From: Pontiellaceae bacterium B12219
Lineage (GTDB): Bacteria > Verrucomicrobiota > Kiritimatiellia > Kiritimatiellales > Pontiellaceae
Assembly: GCA_029432795.1 (NCBI GenBank)
Contig: JARNMJ010000015.1
Span: 22,525-86,524 of the forward strand
Reading direction: 5' to 3'
DNA length: 64,000 nt
The notes under the pieces are model-generated. The model did not search any database, was not told where the DNA came from, and worked only from the letters and a program-made list of their open reading frames with translations. Position 1 is the stretch's first letter; each line of letters starts with the position of its first letter. The position numbers and the translations under genes are program-made. Shown here piece by piece: positions 1 to 8,819 of this stretch.

Positions 1-57
1 CGGGAGATGGCAGCGATTGCATGATGACGAATGTTACGGTGAAACCGGCGGCATTCT

Positions 58-2316
58 ATGTTGTCGAGGCCTGGCGGGAGTAAACTGTTGGGGCGACCGT
101 ATTCCATACTAATGTATTTAATCTGGGGCAGCTGTTTTGCGGGATATGCGCAGCAGTCCGCTGATGAGGTTCAGACGGAGAAAAATGCTCCGCCTGAACT
201 CGGTGTTACGGAAGTGACGGGTTCCGGTCAGCAGGATCGGAATGTTTCGCGCGTCCCGGCATCGCTGGTCAGCATGGATTTTGATGGAATGAAAGGCGAT
301 CAGGTAACCGATGCCGCTGATGTGGTGCGTTATGAACCGGGGGTGTCGATCCCGTTTGATATTGCGGGTGCCGATCCGTTTGTGCCGTATGGTAATAATG
401 GGTTTTCCAGCTATCGGATTCGCGGTGTGGGCGGCAATCGACTGCTGTTGACGGTGGATGGAATTCGGCAACCGCCGGAGTTTGACCAAGCCGGAGGAAT
501 GGGCCGCACTTTTTTTGATCCGCGGGTTTACGGCGGAGTTGAAATTCTGAAAGGAACGGGGTCGGCCCGGTTCGGCAGTGAAGCAATCGGAGGGGCAATC
601 GGGTTCCGGAGCAAGTCGCTGACCGACGAGCTGGAATATTCGCCGCGCCCCTGGCTGTTGAAGGGAAGCTCGACCTACAAAACCGCGGACCAAAGTGTGA
701 ATGGTCTTGTGAATGCGGGTATTCGGGCGGGTAACTTTTATCTGACCGCCACCGATTCCTACACAACCGGGCACGAAATTGAAAATGCCAAAGGGGAGGT
801 GGATGCCAATCCGCTGGATTTTACGCAGAACCATTTTCTGACGACGCTGTCCTGGATTCCAAGCGAGGAAAATCGGCTGTGGATGACCGGGGAACATTTT
901 GTTTATGACGGGGCATCGCGACTTAAAAGTTCCGAAATTAATGATATCTATTTTGTGGGAACCGCAAACACGAATGAACGCTCCCGGATCAGTCTGGACT
1001 ATTTAAACACACCGGATGCCGGTTGGTGGGAAAGCCTTTCAGGCAAGGTATATGTCCAGCATTCGGAAAACAACAGTCGGAACCAACGCAACGCATCCTG
1101 GATTGATCCGCCTCCGCTGCCGGTTTTTGATCCGGTCACGAACACGTTGGACCGGACGGACCGCATTGGCTTTGAGTACGCCTCCGTTGGAGGCATTCTT
1201 GCTGTTCAGCATTGGTTTGATACGGGGGCCTTCGAACATAATCTGAATTACGGGTTGGAACTTGGATATGAGCATGGCGAAAATTCATTTGATCGTGAGA
1301 TCATTCAGAATGGAAGTTCAATTCCAACCGCTGCACCAACGGCTTTTGATGCGTCCGGGTTATACCGGATAGAACCCTATATTGAAGATTTCATCACACG
1401 TGGACGATGGAATGTCATCGGCGGGGTTCGGATTACGGATTATTCGATCCTGCCGGGCAACGATCCCGATTATCTGGCTTCGACCGGAGGCGATGTTAAA
1501 CCGGATTATCATAACCTGTCATTTTCACCCAGCGCATCGGTGGATTATCAGTTGCTGACCAGCCTGCTGCTGTGGGGACGGTATGCACATGGTGTACGAA
1601 ATCCTTCGCTGGAAGATTATGTGGGTTATTTCGATCATGGTCTCGGATTTTACCGGGTGCCGAACCCGGATCTGGAAGCGGAATCCAGTGATGCGTTTGA
1701 ATTGGGCGTGCGGGTGGATCAACCGAAATTTTCGGTGAACGCATCGGCTTTTTATACCTTTTACAGTGGTTTTATTGAGGTGCGCGAAACCGGAAAAACG
1801 GATGCGACCGGACAGCTGGAAACCATGCTGCAGAATGTAGGCGATGTAGACATTTACGGCACAGAGCTGGGATTGGATTTCCGGTTCGGCTCCTGGTGGG
1901 ATGTACTGGATGGTTTTTCGGCCGGCACCAAGCTGATTTATTATGAAGGTGTAAACCGGACGGAAGACGATGTGGTCGATTCGGTGGATCCGTTTGAAGC
2001 GGTGGTTTATCTGGGCTACGACCATGTGTCCGGAAAATGGGGAACACGGATCACGGGCATTTACCGCGCTAAAAAAGAAGAGGTTTCCATGGATTGGAAT
2101 GCCTTCATTCCGCCCGCCTCGTTTGTGCTCGACTGGACCGGCTACTGGAACCTCACAAAACGCATTTCGCTGGAAGCAACCGTACGTAATTTAACCGATC
2201 GGAAATATTGGCTGTGGCCGAATGCGGGACGCGGCGACCATAATTTTAATGAAAATCCGGAGCTGGCGGTTCAGCCCGGGATTAACGGGATGATCTCGCT
2301 GAATATTTCGCTTTAA
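58..2316 (+). CDS. TonB-dependent outer-membrane receptor, probably for heme or hemoprotein
   Basis: A 752-residue outer-membrane receptor with an N-terminal hydrophobic signal segment (about residues 15-31), a plug domain (about 60-190) and a long beta-barrel to the C-terminus. The plug has S-Y-R-I-R-G-V-G-G-N-R followed by V-D-G-I-R-Q-P, typical of the heme/hemoglobin/transferrin receptor group. It heads a cluster with hmuSTUV, so heme is the likely ligand, moved to the periplasm by TonB energy. In-frame stops lie upstream at 22 and 40. ATG 58 is used here, but TTG 88, seven bases after GGGAG, or ATG 112 are possible starts. The substrate is inferred from context. Confidence 0.88.
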   Translation: MLSRPGGSKLLGRPYSILMYLIWGSCFAGYAQQSADEVQTEKNAPPELGVTEVTGSGQQDRNVSRVPASLVSMDFDGMKGDQVTDAADVVRYEPGVSIPFDIAGADPFVPYGNNGFSSYRIRGVGGNRLLLTVDGIRQPPEFDQAGGMGRTFFDPRVYGGVEILKGTGSARFGSEAIGGAIGFRSKSLTDELEYSPRPWLLKGSSTYKTADQSVNGLVNAGIRAGNFYLTATDSYTTGHEIENAKGEVDANPLDFTQNHFLTTLSWIPSEENRLWMTGEHFVYDGASRLKSSEINDIYFVGTANTNERSRISLDYLNTPDAGWWESLSGKVYVQHSENNSRNQRNASWIDPPPLPVFDPVTNTLDRTDRIGFEYASVGGILAVQHWFDTGAFEHNLNYGLELGYEHGENSFDREIIQNGSSIPTAAPTAFDASGLYRIEPYIEDFITRGRWNVIGGVRITDYSILPGNDPDYLASTGGDVKPDYHNLSFSPSASVDYQLLTSLLLWGRYAHGVRNPSLEDYVGYFDHGLGFYRVPNPDLEAESSDAFELGVRVDQPKFSVNASAFYTFYSGFIEVRETGKTDATGQLETMLQNVGDVDIYGTELGLDFRFGSWWDVLDGFSAGTKLIYYEGVNRTEDDVVDSVDPFEAVVYLGYDHVSGKWGTRITGIYRAKKEEVSMDWNAFIPPASFVLDWTGYWNLTKRISLEATVRNLTDRKYWLWPNAGRGDHNFNENPELAVQPGINGMISLNISL

Positions 2317-2326
2317 GGAACGTGCA

Positions 2327-2764
2327 ATGATGGTGTCAAAAAAAGGATTCTACGCCGGACGGGTCATGCTGTGCATTGCCCGGCGGCCGTCTTCGGAACT
2401 GATCTCAAAAACAGAGATTGCAAAAGAGGCGGAAATTACATCGACCTATATCTGCCGGATTCTCTCTTTGCTTAAAAATGCCGGGCTCGTGCTGGGCCAA
2501 AGAGGAATTTACGGAGGGTATCGACTCGCCCGTCTTGCCGGGGATATCACGATGTATGACATTATTATTGCCGCAGAAGGAAAACTCGATGTGGTGGGGC
2601 CTCTCGATCACTGCAGCCGCTGTGCCCAGCCATGCATGAGGAAACTGTGGTGTGGAGCCAGTAGAATCTTACGGGATTATTATTCGAGCATAACGCTCGA
2701 TCAGCTCCTTCAGGAGCAGAGCGTCTTAAGAGACGAAGAATACCCTTCATTTAAAACACTGTAA
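2327..2764 (+). CDS. Rrf2-family transcriptional regulator with Fe-S-type cysteines
   Basis: A 145-residue winged-helix regulator of the Rrf2 family (IscR, NsrR and RirA are relatives). The N-terminal helix-turn-helix (about residues 27-70) ends in the family's G-x-x-G-G-Y-R-L wing. Cysteines at about 96, 99, 103 and 109 lie where Rrf2 proteins bind a [Fe-S] cluster. AAGGA precedes the start. It sits 10 bp after the receptor and 20 bp before hmuS, so it probably controls this heme locus in response to iron or Fe-S status. The regulatory role is inferred from position. Confidence 0.85.
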   Translation: MMVSKKGFYAGRVMLCIARRPSSELISKTEIAKEAEITSTYICRILSLLKNAGLVLGQRGIYGGYRLARLAGDITMYDIIIAAEGKLDVVGPLDHCSRCAQPCMRKLWCGASRILRDYYSSITLDQLLQEQSVLRDEEYPSFKTL

Positions 2765-2784
2765 TAAAAAACAAGGAAATCATC

Positions 2785-3861
2785 ATGAACCAGATAAAAA
2801 CAAACGAAGCCGCAGTTGCATTGCGGGAAAAATACAGGCAGTTGATCAAAGAAAATCCCATGCGTATTCGTAACGCTGCGGATGTACTCGGCGTATCCGA
2901 AGGTCAGATCGTGGCGAGCCGGGTGGGCGAAGGTGTGGTACGCCTGAAGGATGAACCGCAGGAGATTCTCGAACAGATTGAAGGCTTGGGCGAGGTGATG
3001 GCGCTGACCCGGAATGAGGATTGTGTGCACGAACGCAAGGGGGTGTATTCAAATCACTCTTTCTCAAAACACGGCCCGATGGCCATGGGGCTGTTTGTGA
3101 ATCCGGATATTGATCTGCGTCTTTTTATGAACCATTGGAAAAGCTGTTTTGCCGTACAGGAAGAGTCGCACGGGCATGTGCGGAAAAGCATTCAGTTTTT
3201 TGACCCGACCGGGACGGCGATTCATAAAATTTATCTGACCGGAAACTCGAACGAATTGGCATATACCCGGTTGCTGGCAGACTATGCAGCGGAGGAACAG
3301 CCGCTGTTTATTGAAGTGGAAGCGCCAAAACCGCCGTTGCCCTCGGTGGAAGATGACGCCGTGGATTGGGCTGAATTCCGCGCCGCTTGGGAAGGGATGA
3401 AGGATACACACGACTTTTATCCGATGCTCCGGAAGTTTAAAGTGGATCGGCAGCAGGCCTTCCGCCATATCGGTGCCGACTACGCCTTTCCGGTCAGCAA
3501 TGAAACCTCACGTAAAATTCTTGAGCTGGCTCGCGATCGGAAATGCGAAATCATGGTTTTTGTCGGCAATAAAGGCTGCATTCAGATTCACACCGGACCG
3601 GTTGAAAATCTGATGGAAAGAGACGGCTGGTTTAATGTGCTCGATCCCGTTTTTAATCTGCACCTGAAAGTGGGATCCATTGCGAACACCTGGATTACCA
3701 AAAAGCCGACAACTGACGGGGTGGTGACGGCAGTGGAAGTATTTGATGCCGATGGCGAAATCATTGCGACGTTCTTCGGGAAGCGCAAACCGGGCATTCC
3801 GGAGCTGGAACTCTGGCGCGAAATTGTGGCGGAAATTCCGGCTGAAGGAGTGCACGCATGA
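2785..3861 (+). CDS. hmuS: Hemin-degrading factor / heme-trafficking protein HmuS (ChuS family)
   Basis: A 358-residue cytoplasmic protein with the duplicated fold of the HmuS/HemS/ChuS family. An N-terminal repeat (about 1-175; R-I-R-N-A-A-D-x-L-G-V-S near the start, then G-L-F-V-N-P-D-I-D-L-R-L-F) is followed by a second repeat (about 200-350; I-G-A-D-Y-A-F-P-V and W-I-T-K-K-P-T-T-D-G-V-V-T). Family members bind imported heme and degrade it or pass it on. The length is normal. The stop codon overlaps the hmuT start, so the two are translationally coupled. Confidence 0.93.
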   Translation: MNQIKTNEAAVALREKYRQLIKENPMRIRNAADVLGVSEGQIVASRVGEGVVRLKDEPQEILEQIEGLGEVMALTRNEDCVHERKGVYSNHSFSKHGPMAMGLFVNPDIDLRLFMNHWKSCFAVQEESHGHVRKSIQFFDPTGTAIHKIYLTGNSNELAYTRLLADYAAEEQPLFIEVEAPKPPLPSVEDDAVDWAEFRAAWEGMKDTHDFYPMLRKFKVDRQQAFRHIGADYAFPVSNETSRKILELARDRKCEIMVFVGNKGCIQIHTGPVENLMERDGWFNVLDPVFNLHLKVGSIANTWITKKPTTDGVVTAVEVFDADGEIIATFFGKRKPGIPELELWREIVAEIPAEGVHA

Positions 3862-4679
3862 AACGGCTGTTTCTAGGTGCGCTGGCACTGGCTGCCGGTG
3901 CGGCTCATGCTGCTCCAGAGCGGCTGGTGGCGGTTGGCGGTGCGGTGAATGAAATCATATATGCGCTGGGGGCGGAAGAGCTGCTCGTGGGCAATTGTGT
4001 GTCGAGCTATTATCCGCCGGAAGCGCTGAAACTTCCAAAGGTTGGATATCAGCGCATGCTGCCGGCCGAAGGCATACTTTCGCTGAATCCGGATCTCGTG
4101 ATTCTGACGGATAAAGCCGGTCCGCCGGCGGTGATCCAACAATTGGAATGTACAGGGGTGGACGTGCTCAAGGTGCCGGCGGCTGAATCGTTTGAGGGCG
4201 TTCTTGAAACCGTTCAGGTGATTGGGTCGCAGCTGGAGCGTACGGAGCAGGCGGAAGAATTGATCGCCCGCCTGAAAACTGAAAAAGCGATTTTGGATGC
4301 AGAACTGGAGCAGCAGGAGTCTGCTCCGAAAGTACTGTTCATTCTGACGCACGGCGGCGCGCCGAGTGTGGGCGGGGCCGGAACGGCAGCGGATGCCATG
4401 ATTGCATTGTCCGGTGGCGAAAATGTGGCTACGGCTTTTAATGGATATAAACCGCTTTCGCCGGAAGAGCTGATTGAGCTGGCGCCGGAGTATGTGCTGA
4501 GTTCAAAAAGCGGAGTCGGCCCCGGAGGAAGTACAGAAGCCATTCTGAAAATTCCAGGGGTTGCGCTGACGCCGGCGGGTAAAAAGAATCAGATTATCAT
4601 GATGGATTCATTGCTGTTGCTGGGTTTTGGACCGCGCACGGTAGAGGCTGCACTGCAGTTGCATAATGCTTATGACTAA
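3858..4679 (+). CDS. hmuT: Heme ABC transporter periplasmic binding protein HmuT
   Basis: A 273-residue protein with a short signal peptide (residues 1-18, A-A-H-A-A-P cleavage region) and a class III periplasmic binding fold. It begins R-L-V-A-V-G-G-A-V-N-E-I-I-Y-A-L-G and later has G-G-x-G-T-A-A-D-A-M-I-A-L-S-G-G. It should deliver heme to the HmuUV importer. The start overlaps the hmuS stop by 4 bp. A one-mismatch copy of the TTCCA-N5-TGGAA repeat lies inside (4134-4148), encoding I-Q-Q-L-E. Confidence 0.92.
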   Translation: MKRLFLGALALAAGAAHAAPERLVAVGGAVNEIIYALGAEELLVGNCVSSYYPPEALKLPKVGYQRMLPAEGILSLNPDLVILTDKAGPPAVIQQLECTGVDVLKVPAAESFEGVLETVQVIGSQLERTEQAEELIARLKTEKAILDAELEQQESAPKVLFILTHGGAPSVGGAGTAADAMIALSGGENVATAFNGYKPLSPEELIELAPEYVLSSKSGVGPGGSTEAILKIPGVALTPAGKKNQIIMMDSLLLLGFGPRTVEAALQLHNAYD

Positions 4680-5679
4680 ATCGGGCTCCAATATCCGATA
4701 CCTGTTCGGTCTTGGCATCGTTCTGTTGGTGATGATGGGGATGGCGGTTTCAATTGGCGCCGTCTCCATTTCTCCAGCAGAATTTCTGAAGGGGAATCTC
4801 AGTGATGTGCAGCAGGCGGTGCTCTGGTCCATTCGGATTCCGCGTATGCTGCTGGGTGTGATTGTGGGTTCTGCACTCGCCGTTTCCGGTGCGGCCATGC
4901 AGGGGCTGTTTCGTAATCCGCTGGCTGATCCCGGGCTGATTGGCATCACCAGCGGGGCGGCTCTGGCGGTCGGGATTATGATTGTGCTGGTGAACCCCTC
5001 TTCCGGATTTCTGGGGACGTACGGATTAAGTGTGGCCGCTTTTGTCGGAGCGATTCTGACCTGTTTTGTCATCATGCGGTTTGCACGCGCATCGCAGTCG
5101 CTCTCTATCATGTATATGCTGCTCGCCGGTATTGCCGTGAATGCCATTGCGGCGGCGGCCACAGGATTCCTCACCTATATCAGCGACGATCAGCAGTTGC
5201 GTACGCTGACCTTCTGGACGATGGGCAGTCTGGCCAGTGCACTTTGGCCGACGGTTTTGGTTGCGGCGAGCTGCGTGCTGCCCGGATTGGTTCTCATGAT
5301 GCGCAATGCCCGGAACCTGAATATGCTGTTGCTCGGTGAGGAGGATGCCGGGCATCTCGGTGTGGACTGCGATAAACTGAAAAATCGATTGGTTGTGGCC
5401 ATTGCTTTGGCGGTGGGCGCAGGCGTGGCGGTGAGTGGATTTATTGGTTTTGTAGGATTGGTGGTGCCGCATCTGATCCGTCTGTTCATCGGGCCGGATC
5501 ACCGTATTCTTTTACCGGCATCGGCACTGCTCGGTGCCGCACTGCTTCTGGTGGCCGACACCATTTCCCGAACGGTGGTGGCTCCGGCGGAAATACCCGT
5601 GGGCATCATCACCAGTCTGATCGGCGGTCCGTTTTTCCTATGGCTGCTGATTCGACAGTATTCCGGGAGAGCCCAATGA
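4672..5679 (+). CDS. hmuU: Heme ABC transporter permease HmuU (FecCD family)
   Basis: A 335-residue polytopic inner-membrane protein with about ten hydrophobic segments and FecCD/BtuC landmarks: R-I-P-R-M-L-L-G, Q-G-L-F-R-N-P-L-A-D-P-G, G-F-I-G-F-V-G-L-V-V-P-H and the C-terminal G-G-P-F-F. The first-frame ATG is at 4666. ATG 4672, overlapping the hmuT stop, is equally likely and used here. It forms the heme channel with HmuV. The stop overlaps the hmuV start. Confidence 0.92.
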   Translation: MTKSGSNIRYLFGLGIVLLVMMGMAVSIGAVSISPAEFLKGNLSDVQQAVLWSIRIPRMLLGVIVGSALAVSGAAMQGLFRNPLADPGLIGITSGAALAVGIMIVLVNPSSGFLGTYGLSVAAFVGAILTCFVIMRFARASQSLSIMYMLLAGIAVNAIAAAATGFLTYISDDQQLRTLTFWTMGSLASALWPTVLVAASCVLPGLVLMMRNARNLNMLLLGEEDAGHLGVDCDKLKNRLVVAIALAVGAGVAVSGFIGFVGLVVPHLIRLFIGPDHRILLPASALLGAALLLVADTISRTVVAPAEIPVGIITSLIGGPFFLWLLIRQYSGRAQ

Positions 5680-6443
5680 TTGAAGCGATTGATCTCGAGT
5701 TTTCGGTTCGAACTGAATTGATTTTAAAACCAACGAATCTGACGTTGCAGGGGGCCGGGATTACGGCCATTCTCGGGCCGAACGGTGCCGCAAAATCGAC
5801 CTTGTTAAAGTGCCTCAGCGGAGCAAACAAGCCGACGGGCGGAACGGTTCGGTTCGATCAAAAAGAACTGTCGGCCTATTCTGCAAAAGCGTTGGCGCAA
5901 CGGCGCGCCGTACTTTCGCAATCCACCGAAATTTCCTTTCCGTTCAAAGTGCATGAAGTAGTGATTATGGGCCGGAATCCGCATTTGATCGGCCGGGAGT
6001 CGGAAGCGGATCATCGGATTGTCGAGCAGGCGCTGCAGTGTGTGGATGCATTGAATTTGATGAACCGCGAATTTTCAACGCTTTCCGGCGGGGAAAAACA
6101 GCGGGTCCAGTTGGCCCGTGTTTTTGCGCAGGTCTGGGAGCAGTCCGAATCGTTGGTCTTGTTGGATGAGCCCACTTCTGCGCTGGACCTACGCCATCAG
6201 AGTCAGATTCTGGGGTATGTGCAGCAACAGGTTGAACGGTTTCAAATGACCGTGCTGTGCATTCTGCACGATATCAATTTGGCGGCGATGTATGCCGATC
6301 GAATTATCCTGATGAAAAACGGGGCAATTCAGTATCAGGGTTCAAAAGAGCGCGTGCTGACGGCCGAGCGGCTTGAGGACGTGTTTGAAACAAAAATCAT
6401 GCACCACCGGCGTGAAAACCAGTCGCGTTTTTTTCTGGGTTAG
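5676..6443 (+). CDS. hmuV: Heme ABC transporter ATPase HmuV
   Basis: A 255-residue ABC ATPase. Visible motifs are the Walker A region G-P-N-G-A-A-K-S-T, signature L-S-G-G-E-K-Q-R-V, Walker B L-V-L-L-D-E-P-T-S-A-L-D and an H-loop in L-H-D-I-N. The P-loop is odd: the glycine before the catalytic lysine (GxxGxGK) is alanine. ATG 5676 was chosen over the in-frame ATG 5640 because the protein then begins at the domain boundary and overlaps the hmuU stop (CAATGA). It energises heme import. Confidence 0.92.
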   Translation: MIEAIDLEFSVRTELILKPTNLTLQGAGITAILGPNGAAKSTLLKCLSGANKPTGGTVRFDQKELSAYSAKALAQRRAVLSQSTEISFPFKVHEVVIMGRNPHLIGRESEADHRIVEQALQCVDALNLMNREFSTLSGGEKQRVQLARVFAQVWEQSESLVLLDEPTSALDLRHQSQILGYVQQQVERFQMTVLCILHDINLAAMYADRIILMKNGAIQYQGSKERVLTAERLEDVFETKIMHHRRENQSRFFLG

Positions 6444-6444
6444 T

Positions 6445-6459
6445 TTCCAGCCCCTGGAG
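6445..6459. repeat. TTCCA-N5-TGGAA family, one-mismatch copy
   Basis: TTCCA-GCCCC-TGGAG immediately after the hmuV stop (6441-6443) and upstream of the next ribosome binding site. One mismatch in the right arm. Confidence 0.6.
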
Positions 6460-6475
6460 ATATAAGGAGTAAACG

Positions 6476-6529
6476 ATGTTGAAGATGAATCGGATTGAAG
6501 ATCCGTGTGGATTGCATGAAACAGAATAA
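6476..6529 (+). CDS. Possible 17-codon leader ORF upstream of the ABC exporter
   Basis: An ATG seven bases after a strong AAGGAG site opens a 17-codon frame ending TAA at 6527-6529. It overlaps ATG 6516 of the exporter in another frame. The exporter starts have no comparable binding site, so this small ORF may couple translation, or may simply be the accidental reading of the leader. The peptide matches no family I recognise. Confidence 0.4.
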   Translation: MLKMNRIEDPCGLHETE

Positions 6530-8240
6530 TGCATTGAAGGAACTCGTCCCGTATTACCGCACGTACCGTCGGAAATTTCTGACAAATATCGCGTTGATTA
6601 TTCTGCGCATCGGATGCGTTACACTGATCCCTTTACTGACCCGTCAGCTGTTTAATTTCCAGCCGGACCGGATGTGGGAATACATGGGATGGATCGGCGG
6701 CATTGTTCTGTCCATTATTGGAATGGTTTGGTGCAGTTATGAAATCATTCGGGTGGGTAAAGAAATCGGGGCGTCGATTGAAACCGACCTGCGCAGGGAT
6801 CTGTTTGCCCATTTGCAGAAACTGAACTTTTCGTATTACGACACCCATAAAACCGGCCATTTAATGGCTCGGATGACGAATGATTTGGGCACGCTTTCCG
6901 GAACACTCCATCAGCTGCCGGAAGATCTGCTGAATACACTGCTCACCTTGCTCGGTGCGTTAGCAGTGATGTTCTGGATGAACGCTCCGTTGGCCTTGAT
7001 TGCGGTTGTTCCTTTGCCGGTGGCAGTTTGGATGGGCATTCGGAGTAAAAAAAAGTTCAAGATGCACTCCCATCGGATTCGCGCCGATATCGGGTGGATC
7101 AACAGCACCATGGAAAACTCGATTATGGGAATCCGGGAGGTGCAGTCATTTGCGAATGAAGAATTGCAAATGGCGGAGTTTGAAAAGATCAATCAACGGT
7201 TTTGCACGGCAAAGTTCGATCTGGCCAAAACCGCCGCGCATTATGCCGCCTTCATGCTGGGGTTTATGCGGGTGCACGGACTCATGATTACAGTGGCCGG
7301 CAGTTTGATGTGTGTATTTTTCGACCTGCCCATTGCGGACTTGATTGCTTTCATGATGTACACGCGTTTCATGATTATGCCTATTGAACGGCTGGTCAGT
7401 TTTTCGGATCAATATGCACAGGGTCTGGCGGCCTTTGAACGGTTTACGGAGATTCTCGACACAAAACCTGAAATTGAAAATGATCCGAAGGCAATGCTTC
7501 CCGAACGGGTCTGTGGTTCGCTGCAATTTGATGAGGTATCTTTTGCCTATAATGGTACAGAGCGAATGGTCTTGAATCAGGTGAATCTGAACGTGGAGCC
7601 GGGGTCGGTCATTGCTTTGGTGGGAGAATCCGGTGCTGGTAAATCAACCCTGGCGAATCTGGTGTGCCGCTTTTATGAAGCCACCAGCGGACGCGTTTTA
7701 CTGGATGGAGCCGATGTTAAAACATGGCCGCTTCACGGGTTGCGGCGGCAGATTGGTGTGGTACAGCAGGTTCCTTTTCTCTTTGATTCGAGTATTCGCC
7801 ATAACATTGCTTTCGGCCGGCCGGAGGCCTCCGAGGCAGAACTGCGCGAAGCCGCGAGGCAGGCGAACATTCTTGAATTCATCGATTCGCTTCCGGATGG
7901 CCTGGACACGATGGTCGGCGAGCAGGGGGTTATGCTTTCCGGCGGGCAGCGTCAGCGAATTTCCATTGCGCGGGTTTTTCTTAAAAATCCACCGATCATC
8001 ATCTTTGATGAAGCGACGTCTTCGTTGGATAATGAGTCGGAACGGCTCATGCAGGAAGCGATGCAGCATCTGTTTAACGGCCGGACCACGCTGATTATTG
8101 CGCATCGGCTTTCCACTGTTAAATATGCGGATTACACCTACGTCTTCCGGGAGGGGCGGATCGAAGAAGCGGGCACGCACGAAGCGCTGATGGCCGCCGA
8201 AGGCTATTACCACCAACTTTATACGCAGGGGTTGGGCTGA
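6516..8240 (+). CDS. ABC exporter, fused membrane and ATPase domains
   Basis: A 574-residue half-transporter. It has six transmembrane segments (about residues 20-300), then an ATPase with Walker A G-E-S-G-A-G-K-S-T, Q-loop V-V-Q-Q-V, signature M-L-S-G-G-Q-R-Q-R, Walker B I-I-I-F-D-E-A-T-S-S-L-D and H-loop A-H-R-L-S-T-V. It resembles MsbA/lipid- or peptide-type exporters that act as dimers; the substrate cannot be read from sequence. Starts are uncertain: TTG 6495 in frame, or ATG 6516, which overlaps the small leader ORF. Its place after hmuV suggests co-regulation with heme uptake, perhaps export of a heme-related compound. Confidence 0.85.
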   Translation: MKQNNALKELVPYYRTYRRKFLTNIALIILRIGCVTLIPLLTRQLFNFQPDRMWEYMGWIGGIVLSIIGMVWCSYEIIRVGKEIGASIETDLRRDLFAHLQKLNFSYYDTHKTGHLMARMTNDLGTLSGTLHQLPEDLLNTLLTLLGALAVMFWMNAPLALIAVVPLPVAVWMGIRSKKKFKMHSHRIRADIGWINSTMENSIMGIREVQSFANEELQMAEFEKINQRFCTAKFDLAKTAAHYAAFMLGFMRVHGLMITVAGSLMCVFFDLPIADLIAFMMYTRFMIMPIERLVSFSDQYAQGLAAFERFTEILDTKPEIENDPKAMLPERVCGSLQFDEVSFAYNGTERMVLNQVNLNVEPGSVIALVGESGAGKSTLANLVCRFYEATSGRVLLDGADVKTWPLHGLRRQIGVVQQVPFLFDSSIRHNIAFGRPEASEAELREAARQANILEFIDSLPDGLDTMVGEQGVMLSGGQRQRISIARVFLKNPPIIIFDEATSSLDNESERLMQEAMQHLFNGRTTLIIAHRLSTVKYADYTYVFREGRIEEAGTHEALMAAEGYYHQLYTQGLG

Positions 8241-8248
8241 TATTTTGA

Positions 8249-8320
8249 GACCGATGAGCTCATTTGGTTAGCACACTGCCTTGACAGGACAGGGCGGAAG
8301 TTCGAATCTTCCATCACTCG
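8249..8320 (+). pseudogene. Degenerate tRNA-Val (GAC) remnant
   Basis: A tRNA-like sequence with a perfect T-arm (GGAAG-TTCGAAT-CTTCC, 8296-8312) and an anticodon loop TTGACAG giving anticodon GAC (Val). The rest is damaged: D-stem GCTC/GCAC has two mismatches, the anticodon stem one, and the acceptor GACCGAT/ATCACTC two adjacent ones. No CCA is encoded. The ends still resemble an ancestral GAGTGAT acceptor. The pattern is that of a decayed tRNA, possibly an old integration footprint; a functional but poor tRNA cannot be excluded. Confidence 0.6.
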
Positions 8321-8468
8321 GCACTTTGAAAATTATGCTTCGAATTATTCTTAAACTTCAGATTGATCTCTTTCTGGCATATTTTTCCATGTGATACGAA
8401 TTAGATGGATTTGCTAAGCACATTAGCAGACAGGATTGATATACAAGGGGAAACGGGGGTTTCTGAAA

Positions 8469-8819
8469 ATGATTATTGATTATGAAATACGCGGAGATTA
8501 CACGGTGGGGGTTGTTACAGTTCGGGGGGATCTGACAGCAACTTCAGTTGATAAATTTCGAAATAAAGTGGCTGTTCTAATCGCTCCGAATAAAAACATT
8601 CGACACTTCGTTATTGATTTCGCTCAGGTTAATTTTATGGACAGTGCAGGTTTGGGATCTCTGATCTCGATCGTGAAACGCATTCGCGATATGAAGGGAG
8701 ACGTGAAGCTGGCCCGATTAAACGAGGCCCCCAAAAAACTGTTGAATATCGTTCATGCCTATAAGCACTTCGAGATATTCGACTCCCTTGAAGAGGCAAT
8801 CGACAGTTACCATGTGTAG
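8469..8819 (+). CDS. STAS-domain anti-sigma factor antagonist
   Basis: A 116-residue single STAS domain like SpoIIAA/RsbV. It has the strand-rich start, V-R-G-D-L-T-A, and the phosphorylation loop F-M-D-S-A-G-L-G-S-L, whose serine is the usual target of a partner kinase. ATG 8469 after a G-rich site was chosen over in-frame TTG 8436. No partner anti-sigma kinase or sigma gene is adjacent. It is convergent with the next gene, the stops sitting side by side. Confidence 0.88.
   Translation: MIIDYEIRGDYTVGVVTVRGDLTATSVDKFRNKVAVLIAPNKNIRHFVIDFAQVNFMDSAGLGSLISIVKRIRDMKGDVKLARLNEAPKKLLNIVHAYKHFEIFDSLEEAIDSYHV

Noticed and set aside
1..57. Possible riboswitch (cobalamin type) before the TonB receptor
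   Set aside because: Short resemblance only; the conserved cobalamin core is not visible in the 57 bases available.
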